A stretch of 64,000 nucleotides of DNA from Rhizobium sp. 007 (GTDB lineage: Bacteria > Pseudomonadota > Alphaproteobacteria > Rhizobiales > Rhizobiaceae): positions 1,674,001 through 1,738,000 of the forward strand of contig NZ_CP064187.1 of the NCBI RefSeq assembly GCF_015353075.1, given 5' to 3'. Below, piece after piece: positions 17,019-27,874 of this stretch. The notes under the pieces are model-generated. The model saw nothing but the letters and a program-made list of their open reading frames with translations. It was not told the DNA's origin and ran no database searches. Every line of letters begins with the position of its first letter. The first letter of the stretch is position 1. A program made the translations under genes and the position numbers.

Positions 17019-17669
17019 TCAAAAATGGTCAAGCACGTCATTCGGATGGTAAGCGACAGTATCGGCGCCGGCGGCAATCAGGTCGTCAACGCTGGCATAA
17101 CCCCAAGATACACCAATTGCCTTTGCGCCTGCAGCCTTTGCCATCTGCATATCGTAGACAGCGTCGCCGATGACAATGGCATCAGCGGCCTTCATGCCGG
17201 CTTCGTCGCAGCATTCGGTTACCATGGCCGGATGCGGCTTCGACGGACAATCGTCGGCCGTCCGCGAGACGATGAAATGCGGCGTGAAACCGTGTGTTTC
17301 GAGGACGTTGACAAGCCCGCGGCGCGACTTTCCGGTGACGGCGCCGATCAGGATGTCTTCCCGTGCGGCGAGCCTGTCTATCATCGGCTTTATCCCGGCG
17401 AAAAGGGGCACATCCATGCCGGACTCCTGCCTGACATCCATGTAGATCGACTTGTAGTGGGCCGTCATGGCGATCGCCTCGTCATCGACATGCAGCTTGC
17501 CCTGCATGCGGGCAATCCCGATATCGAGCGTCAGACCGATGATCGATTTGGTGCTGGAAAGATCCGGCCGTGAATGACCGAATTGAACGAAGGTTCTGGC
17601 CATCACCTCATGGATCAGGGCGGCACTGTCGACCAACGTGCCGTCGCAATCGAAGAGAATAAGCTTCAT
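17019..17669 (-). CDS. HAD-superfamily phosphatase (phosphoglycolate-phosphatase-like)
   Basis: 216 residues, subfamily IA HAD hydrolase. Motif I LILFDCDGTLVDS (nucleophile Asp in DCDGT), motif II in the VTGKSRRG region, motif III Lys in SKPHPAM and motif IV GDAVYDMQMAKAAG are all in place, with a four-helix C1 cap (about 17-85). The substrate is not fixed by sequence. Its ATG overlaps the stop of the upstream pseudouridine synthase gene by four bases, so expression is coupled to that gene. Confidence 0.88.
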   Translation of the reverse strand: MKLILFDCDGTLVDSAALIHEVMARTFVQFGHSRPDLSSTKSIIGLTLDIGIARMQGKLHVDDEAIAMTAHYKSIYMDVRQESGMDVPLFAGIKPMIDRLAAREDILIGAVTGKSRRGLVNVLETHGFTPHFIVSRTADDCPSKPHPAMVTECCDEAGMKAADAIVIGDAVYDMQMAKAAGAKAIGVSWGYASVDDLIAAGADTVAYHPNDVLDHF

Positions 17670-18658
17670 TCGTCAATCCTCTCCGCACCGGCAAGATCAA
17701 GGCCGAGAAGGTTCCAGGTCTGCACCATATGCGGCGGCAGCGGCGCCGTGATGCGCAGGCGTCCGCCTGCAGGATGCGGGATGTCGATATGACGGGCATG
17801 CAGGTGAAGCCGCTTCTGGATGCCGCCGGGAAAGTCCCAGTTCGGGTCGTCGATGAAGTATTTTGGATCGCCGATGATCGGATGGCCGATATGCAGCGCA
17901 TGAACACGAAGCTGATGCGTACGGCCGGTGTACGGCTCCATCTCGAGCCAGGCCAGGTTTTGCGCCGCCGTTTCAATCACGCGGTAGTAGGACACGGCAT
18001 GATCCGCACCCTCCTCGCCGTGCTTGGCAATGCGCATGCGATCGCCGTCGGCAGTCGCTTCCTTGACGAGCCACGTGGAGATCTTGTCCTCATGCTTGCG
18101 CGGCACGCCCTTCACCAACGACCAGTAGGTCTTCTTGGTGTCGCGTTCGCGAAAGGCAGCCGTCAGCTTCTGAGCGGCACCACGTGTGCGGGCAATGACG
18201 AGCACGCCCGATGTGTCGCGGTCAAGCCGGTGCACGAGCCGCGGCTTCTCGCCTTTGGGGCTCGTCCAGGCCTCCAGCATCTGGTCGATATGCCGGGTCA
18301 GGCCGGAACCGCCCTGCACGGCAAGTCCGGCGGGCTTGTTGAGCACGATCACCTTGTCGTCCTCATGCAGCACCATGCGCTGAAGAAGTTCGTAATCGCT
18401 GGAATGCTTCAGCTCCTTCCCGGCGATCGGACCGCTCTTGACCTTCGCATCGACATCGAGCGGCGGCACGCGAACCATCTGGCCCGGCTGCACGCGCGCG
18501 TCGGTCTTTACGCGTCCACCGTCGACGCGGACCTGGCCCGAACGCAGCAGCTTCTGAAGCTGGCCGAAGCCGAGGCCAGGGAAATGAATCTTGAACCACC
18601 GGTCGAGCCGCATTCCCGCCTCGTCGGCATCCACCTTGATATGTTCGATTCCGGCCAT
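17666..18658 (-). CDS. RluA/RluC-family 23S rRNA pseudouridine synthase
   Basis: 330 residues. An N-terminal S4 RNA-binding domain (about 12-75; GMRLDRWFKIHFPGLGFGQL and then LLRSGQVRVDGGRV) precedes a catalytic domain with HRLDRDTSGVLVIA, whose Asp is the nucleophile. The C-terminal part has PYTGRTHQLRVHALHIGHPI. Together these place it in the RluC/RluD branch, which modifies 23S rRNA; RluC is the most likely. I use the ATG at 18658, which gives MAGIEHIKV, rather than the one 33 bases upstream. It is followed with overlap by the HAD gene. Confidence 0.9.
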   Translation of the reverse strand: MAGIEHIKVDADEAGMRLDRWFKIHFPGLGFGQLQKLLRSGQVRVDGGRVKTDARVQPGQMVRVPPLDVDAKVKSGPIAGKELKHSSDYELLQRMVLHEDDKVIVLNKPAGLAVQGGSGLTRHIDQMLEAWTSPKGEKPRLVHRLDRDTSGVLVIARTRGAAQKLTAAFRERDTKKTYWSLVKGVPRKHEDKISTWLVKEATADGDRMRIAKHGEEGADHAVSYYRVIETAAQNLAWLEMEPYTGRTHQLRVHALHIGHPIIGDPKYFIDDPNWDFPGGIQKRLHLHARHIDIPHPAGGRLRITAPLPPHMVQTWNLLGLDLAGAERIDE

Positions 18659-18745
18659 TCTTGTTCTTTCGGAAATTCTTGGGCGCGCCACGCGCGGCTG
18701 TTGCCGGTGGCTTTAGAGCATTTTTCTCCGCGCGGAAACTGCCTT

Positions 18746-19123
18746 TCAGATCAAAGCACGCACAAGCGCGAGACCAGCCATGACAGAGGCAATCGAAAGC
18801 CCGACGCTTGCGGCGACGTAAAGTCCGCCGGCGACTGCCTCGCCCCGCTCGAAAAGCGAGATCGCGTCAAGAGAAAAGGCGGAAAAGGTCGTAAAGCCGC
18901 CGAGGAAGCCGGTGATGAGCAGCAGGCGCATCTCGACGGAGGCGTTGAACCGGCGCGCGATCATTTCGGCAAAAACGCCAATGGCGAAACAGCCAATGAC
19001 GTTGACAATTAGCGTGCCCCAAGGAAAGCCAGGCCCCAGGAGCCGCAGCGACCATTGGCCGACATAATATCTCAAAAGCGAGCCGATAGCGCCGCCGGCG
19101 CCGACAAGAAGAGCCTGGATCAT
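18746..19123 (-). CDS. crcB: Fluoride channel CrcB/Fluc
   Basis: 125 residues with four transmembrane helices. The conserved GGAIGSLLRYYVGQW near the N-terminus, GTLIVNVIGCFAIGV with the pore Asn, and GFLGGFTTFSAFSLD are the signatures of dual-topology dimeric fluoride exporters. It heads a leftward run of six genes. I looked for a fluoride riboswitch in the 70 bp upstream and did not find one. Confidence 0.93.
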   Translation of the reverse strand: MIQALLVGAGGAIGSLLRYYVGQWSLRLLGPGFPWGTLIVNVIGCFAIGVFAEMIARRFNASVEMRLLLITGFLGGFTTFSAFSLDAISLFERGEAVAGGLYVAASVGLSIASVMAGLALVRALI

Positions 19124-19190
19124 CGTTCTGGTTTACCTGACGAATTGACCGTTTCCAATTGGATGAGAAGAAATCCTACCGTTCATTAAA

Positions 19191-19511
19191 ATGCGAATGA
19201 TTTCCTTAGCCGCGCACGAACCGGCGATGTGTATCAAACGTCCTATGACACAGGTCGTCACCATATCCGCGAGCACGGCCGCCGCCGCTTTCGAAACGCT
19301 GAGGATTGCTCCCCGCGTGCCGACGAGCATGGCGGCAAAGGACGCGCGCCGGATCGCAGACCGTCAGCTCAAGGGCCGACATGACCAGGAGCTGAACGAA
19401 ACGGCAAGCATCATTCAGTCCACCGAAGTGGCGCTCGACCTGATGGCCAAGGGCAACAAGCAGCCGCAGGCAGGATTGCAGCAGGCATTGAAATCCTACG
19501 AGGATTTTTGA
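19191..19511 (+). CDS. Small hypothetical protein
   Basis: Up to 106 residues, soluble, with a basic middle (KDARRIADRQLKGRHDQELN) and a helical C-terminus ending in LKSYEDF. No signal peptide or recognised domain. The start is unsure: ATGs at 19191, 19197, 19227 and 19245 are all in frame and none has a good ribosome binding site; MTQVVTISAST from 19245 may be the real N-terminus. It is divergent from crcB and convergent with the copper protein gene, with a hairpin between. Confidence 0.55.
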   Translation: MRMISLAAHEPAMCIKRPMTQVVTISASTAAAAFETLRIAPRVPTSMAAKDARRIADRQLKGRHDQELNETASIIQSTEVALDLMAKGNKQPQAGLQQALKSYEDF

Positions 19512-19535
19512 GTTTCTCACCTTTGGAAAGCAGAC

Positions 19536-19559
19536 GGCCCGCGGCGACTGCCGCAGGCC
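19536..19559. terminator. Candidate bidirectional terminator hairpin
   Basis: GGCCC-GCGGC and GCCGC-AGGCC form a ten-pair stem with one C-A mismatch around a GACT loop, in the gap between two convergent genes. There is no long T-tract, so intrinsic termination is only probable. Confidence 0.5.
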
Positions 19560-19568
19560 TGTTGCTGG

Positions 19569-20534
19569 TTATTTGCCCTGGGCCGAGAGAACCTCCAACG
19601 TCACGTCGATCTTGCCTGCCTTCTCAAAGGTTAGCGTCACCGGCACGCTCTCACCCTGCTTGAAAGGCGCCTTCACCTTCTGGAACATCAGATGCAGGCC
19701 GCCAGGCGCTAGCTTCACCGTCCCGCCCGCTGGAATGGCAATCCCATCCTTCAGTTCACGCATCTTCATGACATTGTTCTGCATGGCCATTTCGTGCATT
19801 TGAACTTCGCCCGCGGTCGGCGAGGAAACGACGACGAGCCTGTCGTCGGTCTTGCCGTTATTCTTGACAGTAAAGAAGCCGCCGCCGACCGGCTGGCCGG
19901 GCAGCATTGCCTTCGTAAAGGCGCCGGAGATTTCGAGGTCGCCGAGTGTTGCAGTGCCGCCTGCTGCAGCATTCATGTCCATCCCGGCCATGTCGCCATG
20001 GTCATGGCCATTGTCGCCACCGGCAACGACCTTCAGCAACGGCGCCGGGCTCTTGAGCCTATGGGGATCGCCGCCATCGGTTGCCACCTGTTCCCATGCC
20101 TCGGCCGCATCGCCGCAAAGCTGCTTCACCGGAAAGGCCAGCGATGTTCCGGCATCCACGCCCGAAACCTTGCCCTGGATCACGAAGGTATCGTAAAAAT
20201 CGTCCGAGAGGTTGCCGCCCTTCCAGCGGATTTCGACTGCGCCGGATTTCACCTTGGTGCCGTGATTGTCGTAGGTCTTCTGATAGTCGCCCTTGATCAC
20301 TTCAAGTTCCCAGCCGGACTTCGGCTGCGGCTTGGCGAATACAAAGCCTTCCGGCAGCTTCACCTGCACTTCGTTGGTGGGCTTGCCGTCACAGCCATGC
20401 GGCACCTGCAGCGTTGCGAGGAACGTCTTTTCCTGTGGGGCTTCGGGATTAAGAAAGGTGACATGCGCCTGCGCTGCCGTGAATGCGGCTGCGAAAACCA
20501 GGGCCGCAGCGCTGAGTGTCTTGATTGTCTTCAT
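19569..20534 (-). CDS. Periplasmic copper protein: DUF1775 (YcnI-like) fused to PCuAC chaperone domain
   Basis: 321 residues. A signal peptide (1-23, ending TAAQA) leaves a mature N-terminal His (HVTFLNP), which is the copper-binding residue in YcnI/DUF1775 proteins. DUF1775 covers about 24-170. A His/Met-rich linker (HDHGDMAGMDM) leads to a PCuAC (DUF461) domain (about 205-318) with the copper motif VQMHEM followed about 20 residues on by MKM, and GGLHLMF near the end. PCuAC proteins deliver Cu(I) for cytochrome oxidase CuA assembly. Start at 20534 follows GGAGATACCCG. It lies 78 bp downstream of the small exported protein gene on the same strand. Confidence 0.88.
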   Translation of the reverse strand: MKTIKTLSAAALVFAAAFTAAQAHVTFLNPEAPQEKTFLATLQVPHGCDGKPTNEVQVKLPEGFVFAKPQPKSGWELEVIKGDYQKTYDNHGTKVKSGAVEIRWKGGNLSDDFYDTFVIQGKVSGVDAGTSLAFPVKQLCGDAAEAWEQVATDGGDPHRLKSPAPLLKVVAGGDNGHDHGDMAGMDMNAAAGGTATLGDLEISGAFTKAMLPGQPVGGGFFTVKNNGKTDDRLVVVSSPTAGEVQMHEMAMQNNVMKMRELKDGIAIPAGGTVKLAPGGLHLMFQKVKAPFKQGESVPVTLTFEKAGKIDVTLEVLSAQGK

Positions 20535-20612
20535 CGGGTATCTCCTCGCCGGCTGCAGCTCCCAATGGCTGGCGCACCGGCATTGTCGTGTCATTTCGGT
20601 GGTGGCTGGAGA

Positions 20613-20996
20613 TCAGGCCAGAACCGGCGGTGCCCTGGACTTCGGCCGTTCGACGGCGTGCACCCCGATGGGGGTGTCAGCAACAACCGGGGGGTTATGC
20701 AGCGTCGCGAACTCGAGATGCAGCCAGGAGCCGTTATCCGGCACCGGCAGGATGACGAAAGCCGTAAGCCGGCAGACTTCGCAATTCGGCTTCGGAGGGA
20801 CCGTCTTGCCGCTGCTGTCCGTAGCGGTCACGCAAAGCGAGGCGCGGGTGCCGTCCGGCAGGACGTATGCGGCGCTATTATAGTCCGCGTCCGCCGCAGC
20901 CGCCTGCGGCGCCTGTTGCGCAAGGCCAAGCATAAGCAAGCTCAGCGCGCAGAGAATGCGCGTCAGCATGCCAGCGTTTCGGCCCGTTTTCGTCAT
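20613..20996 (-). CDS. Small exported protein (DUF2946-like)
   Basis: 127 residues. A hydrophobic signal segment (about 10-32, ILCALSLLMLGLAQQ) is followed by a mature domain with a paired-cysteine motif CEVCRL at about 73-78 and another Cys in ASLCVTATD. This resembles DUF2946 proteins, which are often found next to copper or cobalt handling genes. Position directly upstream of the DUF1775-PCuAC gene supports a copper-related role (inference). AGAGGATCC precedes the start. Confidence 0.65.
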   Translation of the reverse strand: MTKTGRNAGMLTRILCALSLLMLGLAQQAPQAAAADADYNSAAYVLPDGTRASLCVTATDSSGKTVPPKPNCEVCRLTAFVILPVPDNGSWLHLEFATLHNPPVVADTPIGVHAVERPKSRAPPVLA

Positions 20997-21159
20997 CTGG
21001 ATCCTCTTTAGCGGATTTCGCGATTAAGCACTTTATCCGAAAAAAGCAAAAGCTCATTTGACGCAGTTCAACACTTTGTCGAAAGACGGCGCGACAAAAA
21101 TTTGTTCGGCGGCGACATTCCCCCTTGCCAAGAGCCTGTTCCGCCGGATAATTGCCGCA

Positions 21160-21335
21160 ACCCTGTTGGGAGAATCCGGTCTACAGACGGCCGGTGCCGA
21201 AGGAGCAACCGCCCCGGAAACTCTCAGGCCGAAGGACCAGCAAGGGGCAGACGGAACTCTGGAGAGAAGCGTTCTCGAAACGCTCGCCGAAGGGATAACA
21301 ATCTCAGGCACAGGGACAGAGGGGGCTCGAAAGCA
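21160..21335 (+). promoter_or_regulatory. Tandem glycine riboswitch controlling gcvTHP
   Basis: Two consecutive glycine aptamers are recognisable. Aptamer 1 (about 21163-21251) has TTGGGAGAATCC, then GCCGAAGGAGCAACCGCC and AAACTCTCAGGC. Aptamer 2 (about 21252-21328) has ACTCTGGAGAG, then GCCGAAGGGATAACAATC and TCTCAGGCACAGGGACAGAG. The repeated GCCGAAGG and CTCAGGC blocks are the conserved cores of the class. It lies about 70 bp before the gcvT start, consistent with activation of glycine cleavage by glycine. Confidence 0.93.
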
Positions 21336-21401
21336 AGGCGTACCCGCGCCTTCAGATTGAGCCCGCGCATGGAATTCCACGCGCAAACCCCGGAGGCGTC
21401 G

Positions 21402-22538
21402 TTGGACGATACTGCTGCCCTCAAGAAAACTCCGCTACACGCGCTGCATCTTTCGCTCGGTGCCCGCATGGTGCCTTTCGCAGGCTACGAGATGCCCGTT
21501 CAGTATTCAGCCGGCGTGCTGAAGGAACACCTGCAGACGCGCGCCGGCGCCGGCCTCTTCGACGTCTCCCACATGGGTCAGGTCGTCGTGAGGGCGAAGT
21601 CCGGCAGATATGAAGATGCCGCCCTCGCACTCGAAAGCCTCGTACCGGTCGACATTCTCGGCCTCGCCGAAGGCCGCCAGCGCTACGGCTTCTTCACCGA
21701 CGAAAACGGCGGCATCCTCGACGACTTGATGATCACCCATCTCGACGACCATCTCTTCGTCGTCGTCAACGCCGCCTGCAAGGAGGCCGATGTCGCGCAC
21801 ATGCAAAGGCATATCGGCGACCGCTGCGACATAACCCTTCTCGACCGCGCGTTAGTCGCGCTGCAAGGTCCGCGCGCCGTCAACGTGCTGGCCGAACTCT
21901 GGGCGGATGTCGCGGCGATGAAGTTCATGGACGTGCGTCACTGCCGCTTGCACGACATCTCCTGTCTCGTTTCCCGCTCCGGCTATAGCGGCGAGGACGG
22001 CTTCGAGATCTCCGTACCCGTTAACAAGGCGGAGGATGTCGCCAGGCGGTTGCTCGAACATCCCGATGCGCAGCCGATCGGCCTCGGCGCCCGCGATTCG
22101 CTGCGTCTGGAGGCGGGACTCTGCCTCTACGGCAACGACATCGACGCCACCACAACGCCGGTCGAGGCGGCGCTCGAATGGGCCATGCAGAAGGCCCGCA
22201 GGACGGGCGGAGCGCGCGCGGGGGACTTTCCGGGTGCAGCACGCATTCTCGGTGAACTCGACAATGGTGCCACACGCCGCCGTGTCGGCCTGAAGCCGGA
22301 AGGCAAGGCGCCGGTGCGCGGCCATTCCAAACTCTATGCGGATGCCGAAGGCAAGACCGAGATCGGCGAAGTCACTTCGGGCGGCTTCGGCCCGAGTGTC
22401 GAAGGCCCGGTTGCCATGGGCTATGTGCCGGTTTCGCATGCCTCCGTTGGAACCCAAATTTACGCTGAGGTGCGCGGCAAGTATCTCCCCGCTACGGTCG
22501 CCGCCCTGCCTTTCATCACGCCGACCTACAAACGCTAA
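21402..22538 (+). CDS. gcvT: Glycine cleavage system T protein (aminomethyltransferase)
   Basis: 378 residues. Uses tetrahydrofolate to release ammonia from the aminomethyl group on lipoyl-GcvH, forming methylene-THF. Family signatures: [23 protein letters not shown], and [17 protein letters not shown] with the catalytic Asp/Arg region, plus a C-terminal barrel (about 290-378). I choose the TTG at 21402 because it has an ideal GGAGG six bases upstream and gives the N-terminus [19 protein letters not shown]; an ATG at 21369 in the same frame has no ribosome binding site and would add 11 residues. First gene of gcvT-gcvH-gcvP. Confidence 0.93.
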   Translation: MDDTAALKKTPLHALHLSLGARMVPFAGYEMPVQYSAGVLKEHLQTRAGAGLFDVSHMGQVVVRAKSGRYEDAALALESLVPVDILGLAEGRQRYGFFTDENGGILDDLMITHLDDHLFVVVNAACKEADVAHMQRHIGDRCDITLLDRALVALQGPRAVNVLAELWADVAAMKFMDVRHCRLHDISCLVSRSGYSGEDGFEISVPVNKAEDVARRLLEHPDAQPIGLGARDSLRLEAGLCLYGNDIDATTTPVEAALEWAMQKARRTGGARAGDFPGAARILGELDNGATRRRVGLKPEGKAPVRGHSKLYADAEGKTEIGEVTSGGFGPSVEGPVAMGYVPVSHASVGTQIYAEVRGKYLPATVAALPFITPTYKR

Positions 22539-22564
22539 GATATTTTCCAGAGAGGAACAAAACC

Positions 22565-22926
22565 ATGCTGAAATTTACCGAAGAACATGAATGGCTGAAA
22601 GTCGAAGACGGCGTGGCGACGGTCGGCATTACGAATTATGCCGTCGAACAGCTCGGCGACCTCGTTTTCGTCGAATTGCCGGAAGTGGGCGCGACCTTTT
22701 CCAAGAATGACGATGCCGCCACCGTCGAATCCGTGAAGGCTGCCTCGGAAGTCTATTGTCCGCTCGATGGCGAGATCACCGAAGTCAACGAAGCGATCAC
22801 TGCCGATCCGTCGCTGGTCAATTCCGACCCGCAGGGCGCCGGCTGGTTCTTCAAGCTGAAGCTCAAGAATCCGGCCGATGCCGATGGCCTGCTAGACGAA
22901 GCGGCCTATAAGGAGCTCACCGCGTA

Positions 22927-22927
<1 letters not shown>
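22565..22927 (+). CDS. gcvH: Glycine cleavage system H protein
   Basis: 120 residues. Lipoyl carrier that shuttles the aminomethyl intermediate between P, T and L proteins. Lipoylated Lys58 is in [10 protein letters not shown], and [13 protein letters not shown] [10 protein letters not shown] marks the C-terminal part. LipB in this window would supply its octanoyl group. AGAGAGGAAC precedes the ATG; its stop overlaps the gcvP start by one base (TAATG). Confidence 0.96.
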
Positions 22928-25791
<2,864 letters not shown>

Positions 25792-25797
25792 AAGCGG

Positions 25798-25897
25798 TCG
25801 GGCAAAGCCCGAGCCGATCGATCCGGTCAATCGATTGCAGCGACGGATGCCCCGAGCCTGAAGCGGGGCTGGAAGGCTCCTCGTCGGAGGGGCCTTC
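25798..25897. other. Cluster of stem-loops downstream of gcvP
   Basis: Two clear hairpins lie in the 170-bp gap after gcvP: TCGGGC-AAA-GCCCGA (25798-25812) and an 11-bp stem with loop GTCG (25872-25897; GAAGGC-T-CCTC against GAGG-G-GCCTTC). A weaker CCCCG...CGGGG pair lies between them. None has a T-tract. They may terminate or stabilise the gcv transcript, or be a palindromic intergenic repeat of the kind common in rhizobia. Confidence 0.45.
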
Positions 25898-25964
25898 GAT
25901 TCCAAGATCAAGGATCGTGCGTGTAAGAAACGGCGGGGGGCCGATCAGACCTCTGGCTGCCGGC

Positions 25965-26765
25965 TCAGGGAACGATGCCGCGACAGGCCCATGCAACATT
26001 TGCGAACGACCTTGGACCATCGGACCGGCCCGCCTCGTATGCGTCGCGTACGGCAGCATCGATGCGCGCCCGCTCAGCGGCGTCGAGCGTCGCCACATAT
26101 TTGCCAAGAGGGCCTTCGCCTGCGGCAATAGGTGCCCAGTAATCATTAAAGTTTTGGTACTCCATGCGGATCACCAGCTGAGTTTCGGTAACGTCCAGCA
26201 GACCCTGCTCGACAAAAGTCCGCTTCATTTCGCCAGGCTGCATCATCGGCTGAAAGCAATAGCGATTGCGCAGCTGCCGCCCGGTCTCGCTGAGCGCCGC
26301 CACCGTGTCGACCATCATTCGCATGCCGGGCATGCCGCCGAGATGATCCCAGACAGCTGCGGCGACTACCCCGCCCGAACGCACGACGCGGCGCATCTCT
26401 CCAACGGCCCGGCCGGCCTCGGGCACGAAATGAAGAACGAGCAGTGCGAGCGCGCGGTCGAAGCCTCCGTCTTCGAAAGGCAAAGAGCAAGCGTCCGCCT
26501 GCCCGATCTTGATGCGCGGGTCGATGTTGCGCCGAATTGCCTCCTCGACGAAGACTGGCGAATAGTCGACGGCAGCGATCTCGCTGAGATCAGCGGCCTT
26601 GGCAAGGGCAAATGTCAGGCTGCCCGTGCCGCAACCGACATCAAGTACCTTCTCACCAGCGGCAAGACCCGCAAACCCAATGAATGGCGACGCGAGCTTT
26701 TGGCTCCAGCGTCCCATGAGCTGCTCGTAGCCGGCCGCGTTGTGAACGTTAAAGCTTGAGGACAT
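25965..26765 (-). CDS. Class I SAM-dependent methyltransferase
   Basis: 266 residues. Rossmann-type methyltransferase with motif I VLDVGCGTGSLTFAL (about 41-55), acidic motif II in AAVDYSPVFVEEA, motif III QADACSLPFEDGGFD, and the UbiE/Methyltransf_11-like LLVLHFVPEAGRAVGEMRRV. A C-terminal helical region ends in ARIDAAVRDAYEAG. The substrate is unknown. I start at MSSSFNVHN (26765); four codons upstream is a further ATG. No neighbouring gene suggests a pathway; the 5' flank is decayed sequence. Confidence 0.85.
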   Translation of the reverse strand: MSSSFNVHNAAGYEQLMGRWSQKLASPFIGFAGLAAGEKVLDVGCGTGSLTFALAKAADLSEIAAVDYSPVFVEEAIRRNIDPRIKIGQADACSLPFEDGGFDRALALLVLHFVPEAGRAVGEMRRVVRSGGVVAAAVWDHLGGMPGMRMMVDTVAALSETGRQLRNRYCFQPMMQPGEMKRTFVEQGLLDVTETQLVIRMEYQNFNDYWAPIAAGEGPLGKYVATLDAAERARIDAAVRDAYEAGRSDGPRSFANVAWACRGIVP

Positions 26766-26963
26766 CGAAAGCTCCATCAGCCAGAGGCATGGCAGTTAAA
26801 ACTGAGCACTTGGCAGGGCGGCCAAGCGGTCATTGGCAATGGCCATATTGCGCCGAAAGGAGCTTAGGGCAAAGGCCGTCGCCTAGGCCTTTCCCTCGCC
26901 GAGCCTCTGCACCCTGGCCAAATCCTCCGGCGTCGCCGGCGAAGGCTGAACATTCGAGGCGAG

Positions 26964-27146
26964 TTCCCGACCTTATCGTCATGGGAGTGCTTCGCGCCCT
27001 GGCCGCAATTGCCGACATGATATTTGCGCCATATCGCCTCGAACGTTGCCCTGGAACGGCAGAGTTCATCGACCAGCGCCGCATTACTTCTGATGACCCC
27101 GGCCCGCGCCTACTGCGCCCAGAAGACCGCAACCGCGAAACGCGCC
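26964..27146 (-). pseudogene. Decayed XRE-family regulator, MmyB-like ligand-binding domain
   Basis: Read on the minus strand the region gives WEREARFAVAVFWAQ, a TAG stop, then ARAGVIRSNAALVDELC and RSRATFEAIWRKYHVGNCGQ. This follows the pattern of the MmyB-like C-terminal domain of helix-turn-helix regulators (DWExxAR..VAxLRA..., ALVxELxxxSPEFxxxWxxHDV). The N-terminal helix-turn-helix is absent, an in-frame stop interrupts the domain, and the frame breaks again after the KxxxH region. The neighbouring decayed oxidoreductase on the other strand is the usual kind of partner for such regulators. Confidence 0.5.
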
Positions 27147-27177
27147 TCCCTCTCCCATTACGGCATATGCTACCTGA

Positions 27178-27417
27178 CGCAAGCTTCTCATAGTGGCCCA
27201 TATAAGTGAAGGTCAAAATCAATGGCCGGCGGTCCACCGTCTCGACGCCGGCCCCCTCTACCGTCGGGGCTCGAAAGAAGGGCCAGGCGGGCGGATGCAA
27301 TCACGGCGGCGCCGGACAAGGCGGCGCTTCAAGGACATCGCCGCCGTGATCGGCCGCCAATCTTCGGTCCCTCGCATCTGCTCGAGGGTTTGGAACGAGC
27401 GCCATTTCAACGCTTGA
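27178..27417 (+). pseudogene. Decayed SDR-family NAD(P)-dependent oxidoreductase, C-terminal half
   Basis: The plus frame reads VAHISEGQNQWPAVHRLDAG then PLYRRGSKEGPGG, and further on RFKDIAAVIGRQSSVP. This corresponds to the conserved C-terminal region of extended-SDR proteins (YVGDGxNRWPAVHRLDAAxLYRLALE... and GVPFRxIAEVIGRxLxVPV). The intervening 12 codons are out of frame, where another frame reads AAPDKAALQ as expected. The N-terminal Rossmann half is missing, and the end is scrambled after a TGA at 27415. It is a relic, not a working gene. Confidence 0.6.
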
Positions 27418-27581
27418 CGATTGGCTCCGCCACGGCCGGCCAATCGGATGCCCAGGCATGACAATGTGCCATTTCCGGACGCTATGCCGACGGTCCAAGC
27501 TCGGCATTAACGAACTGCGTTCAGCTTTCCCTAAAACCTCTGCTGTACAGCGGCTCCTATAGAGACAAGAGGGAAGGGCTG

Positions 27582-27857
27582 ATGAATGTGTCGAGCGTCA
27601 TGAACACCGCTCTTTCCGGCATGCGCACGCAGACCAACAAGGTCAGCGCGATCGCCAGCAACGTGGCGAGTATCAGCACGCCGGGCTATGGCCGCATCGA
27701 TCTCGATAGGCTGCCTGCCGATGAAGGCCAAAGTGTCGATCCCGCCACGGAACTGACAGGCCTGATTCAGGCCGAGCAAAGCTTCAAGGCAAATGCTGTC
27801 GTCTTCGAGACGGGCGCTGACATCTGGGAACTACTGATGAGCATCAAGCGCGACTGA
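27582..27857 (+). CDS. Very short flagellar rod-like protein (FlgB/FlgC-type ends without the core)
   Basis: 91 residues. The N-terminus (NTALSGMRTQTNKVSAIASN, then VASISTPGY) matches the conserved helix of rod/hook proteins, and the C-terminus (ELTGLIQAEQSFKANAVVFE, then TGADIWELLMSIKRD) matches their C-terminal coiled-coil helix. FlgC proteins are about 140 residues; the middle beta domain is essentially absent here, with only about 20 residues between the two helices. The frame is clean and GAGGGAAGGG precedes the ATG, so it is a real gene. No other flagellar gene is nearby. It could be a minor axial component or an inactive relic kept in frame. Confidence 0.75.
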   Translation: MNVSSVMNTALSGMRTQTNKVSAIASNVASISTPGYGRIDLDRLPADEGQSVDPATELTGLIQAEQSFKANAVVFETGADIWELLMSIKRD

Positions 27858-27874
27858 CCGGCGCCTGTAACTCT

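Noticed and set aside
19124..19200. A fluoride riboswitch upstream of crcB
   Set aside because: The conserved GGCGATGG...CC core is not present on the minus strand; a chance GGCGATG occurs only on the other strand.
26830..27300. A 156-codon minus-strand open frame as a real gene
   Set aside because: Arg/Ser-rich with no domain. The recognisable MmyB-like text lies in a different, stop-interrupted frame, so I call the region a pseudogene instead.
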